Shown: piece after piece, positions 5,881 through 6,645 of the stretch
Layout of the letters: each line of letters starts with the position of its first letter
Position numbering within the stretch: position 1 is the first letter of the stretch
Source: an uncultured Oscillospiraceae bacterium
Lineage (GTDB): Bacteria; Bacillota; Clostridia; Oscillospirales; Oscillospiraceae
Direction of reading: 5' to 3'
Assembly: GCA_934572355.1 (NCBI GenBank)
Contig: CAKTKV010000090.1
Coordinates: 1 to 6,645, forward strand
Length of the DNA stretch: 6,645 nt
Notes under the pieces: generated by a model
The model's database searches: none
Told to the model about the DNA's origin: nothing
What the model saw: only the letters and a program-made list of their open reading frames with translations
Position numbers and translations under genes: made by a program

Positions 5881-6645
5881 ATGGATTTCAAAGCCGAAGG
5901 GCCCGAAAACGTGGTCAATATAAAGGTCATTGGTGTTGGCGGCGCCGGCAACAACGTTGTTAACAGAATGGTCAAGGCGGGGACTCAGGGAGTTGAGTTC
6001 ATTGCCATCAATACGGACAAGCAGGCTCTGGCGGTCTCCAATGCCGACCAGAAGCTTCAGATAGGCGAAAAGATGACCCGCGGTCAGGGCGCTGGCTCCG
6101 ATCCTGAGGTCGGCAAGCGCTCCGCAGAGGAGAGCCGCAACAACATTGCCAAGGCTATTGAGGACGCTGACATGGCGTTTATCACCGCCGGTATGGGCGG
6201 CGGCACCGGCACGGGCGCGGCGCCCATCGTCGCCGAGATCGCGCGCGACGCAGGTCTGCTCACGGTCGGCGTTGTCACAAAGCCCTTCAAGTTCGAGGGT
6301 AAGCGCCGCATGGATCAGGCGAATGCCGGTATCAAAGAACTGCTCGGCTGCGTCGACTCTCTGCTTATTATCCCCAATGACAGGCTGAAGTTCGCGACCG
6401 ACCAGAAGGTCACGCTCGCAAACGCTTTCGAGATCGCGGACGATGTTCTGCTTCAGGCCGTCACCAGCATCTCGAACCTCATAAAGAACACCGGCTTCAT
6501 TAACCTCGACTTTGCCGATGTTACCTGCATCATGAAGAATGCCGGCTTTGCCCACATGGGCGTCGGCCACGCCGCAGGCAAGGGCAAGGCTGAGGAGGCC
6601 GCGCGCATGGCAGTCGCAAGCCCGCTTATGGAGACCTCCATCAAC
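5881..6645 (+). CDS. ftsZ: FtsZ, tubulin-like cell division GTPase, N-terminal part (partial)
   Basis: FtsZ polymerises with GTP into the cytokinetic ring that recruits the divisome. The open frame runs from ATG 5881 to the window edge without a stop, giving 255 residues, about two thirds of a usual FtsZ. The GTPase fold is clear: IKVIGVGGAGNNVVNRM (14-30) is the first nucleotide loop, FIAINTDKQAL (40-50) follows, and GGGTGTGAAP (106-115) is the tubulin signature. The synergy T7 loop is NLDFADV (208-214), with the catalytic aspartates D210 and D213. The helix before the T7 loop reads LLQAVTSISNLIKNTGFIN, where most FtsZ proteins have RQGVQGISDLI. The C-terminal linker and the peptide that binds FtsA or SepF lie outside the window. 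The start has GGGAGG at 5868-5873, seven bases upstream. A dedicated promoter precedes it, and no ftsA lies upstream. Confidence 0.97.
   Translation, partial: MDFKAEGPENVVNIKVIGVGGAGNNVVNRMVKAGTQGVEFIAINTDKQALAVSNADQKLQIGEKMTRGQGAGSDPEVGKRSAEESRNNIAKAIEDADMAFITAGMGGGTGTGAAPIVAEIARDAGLLTVGVVTKPFKFEGKRRMDQANAGIKELLGCVDSLLIIPNDRLKFATDQKVTLANAFEIADDVLLQAVTSISNLIKNTGFINLDFADVTCIMKNAGFAHMGVGHAAGKGKAEEAARMAVASPLMETSIN

Noticed and set aside
1..6645. CRISPR array, tRNA or rRNA gene, insertion sequence, phage or toxin genes
   Set aside because: The window is filled by housekeeping dcw genes, with gaps too short for most of these. I saw no repeat-spacer pattern, transposase motif or cloverleaf-like segment.

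Overview
The window is a stretch of a bacterial division and cell wall (dcw) cluster. All genes lie on the + strand, in the order murE (3' end only), mraY, ftsW/spoVE-type SEDS gene, murG, murA, ftsQ/divIB, ftsZ (5' part only). The organism is most likely an anaerobic Clostridia-type Firmicute of fairly high GC, plausibly from the Oscillospiraceae/Ruminococcaceae. This rests on strong purine-rich Shine-Dalgarno sites, a DivIB-like short POTRA protein, murA beside ftsQ, MurG and FtsZ sequence style, and the lack of ftsA between ftsQ and ftsZ. The taxon is an inference from sequence style and was not tested by any search.

Layout. 1-189 encodes the last 62 residues of MurE with its GKGHE signature. 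238-1245 mraY makes lipid I. 1282-2439 encodes a SEDS glycan polymerase. 2462-3586 murG makes lipid II. A 72-base gap (3587-3658) follows, holding a strong GC-rich hairpin whose 3' arm is the G-run just before the murA start. 3659-4912 murA makes the first committed precursor, UDP-GlcNAc-enolpyruvate. 4952-5734 ftsQ/divIB is a single-pass divisome protein. The last gap (5735-5880, about 30% GC by hand count) is far more AT-rich than the genes around it. It carries a convincing sigma-A-type promoter (TTGACT, 17 bases, TAAAAT) for ftsZ, which begins at 5881 and runs off the window.

The genes form one functional set. MurA and MurE act in the cytoplasmic precursor pathway. MraY and MurG load the precursor on the lipid carrier, the SEDS protein polymerises it, and FtsQ and FtsZ place and assemble the septal machine. 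Gaps of 22-72 bases and same-strand order suggest cotranscription from murE through ftsQ. ftsZ probably has its own promoter in addition to readthrough, as no terminator was seen before it.

This is mostly a conserved housekeeping region and I do not see a novel system. The points most worth a second look are the hairpin over the murA ribosome-binding region, the missing murF, murD and ftsA at their usual places, and the structured AT-rich ftsZ leader.
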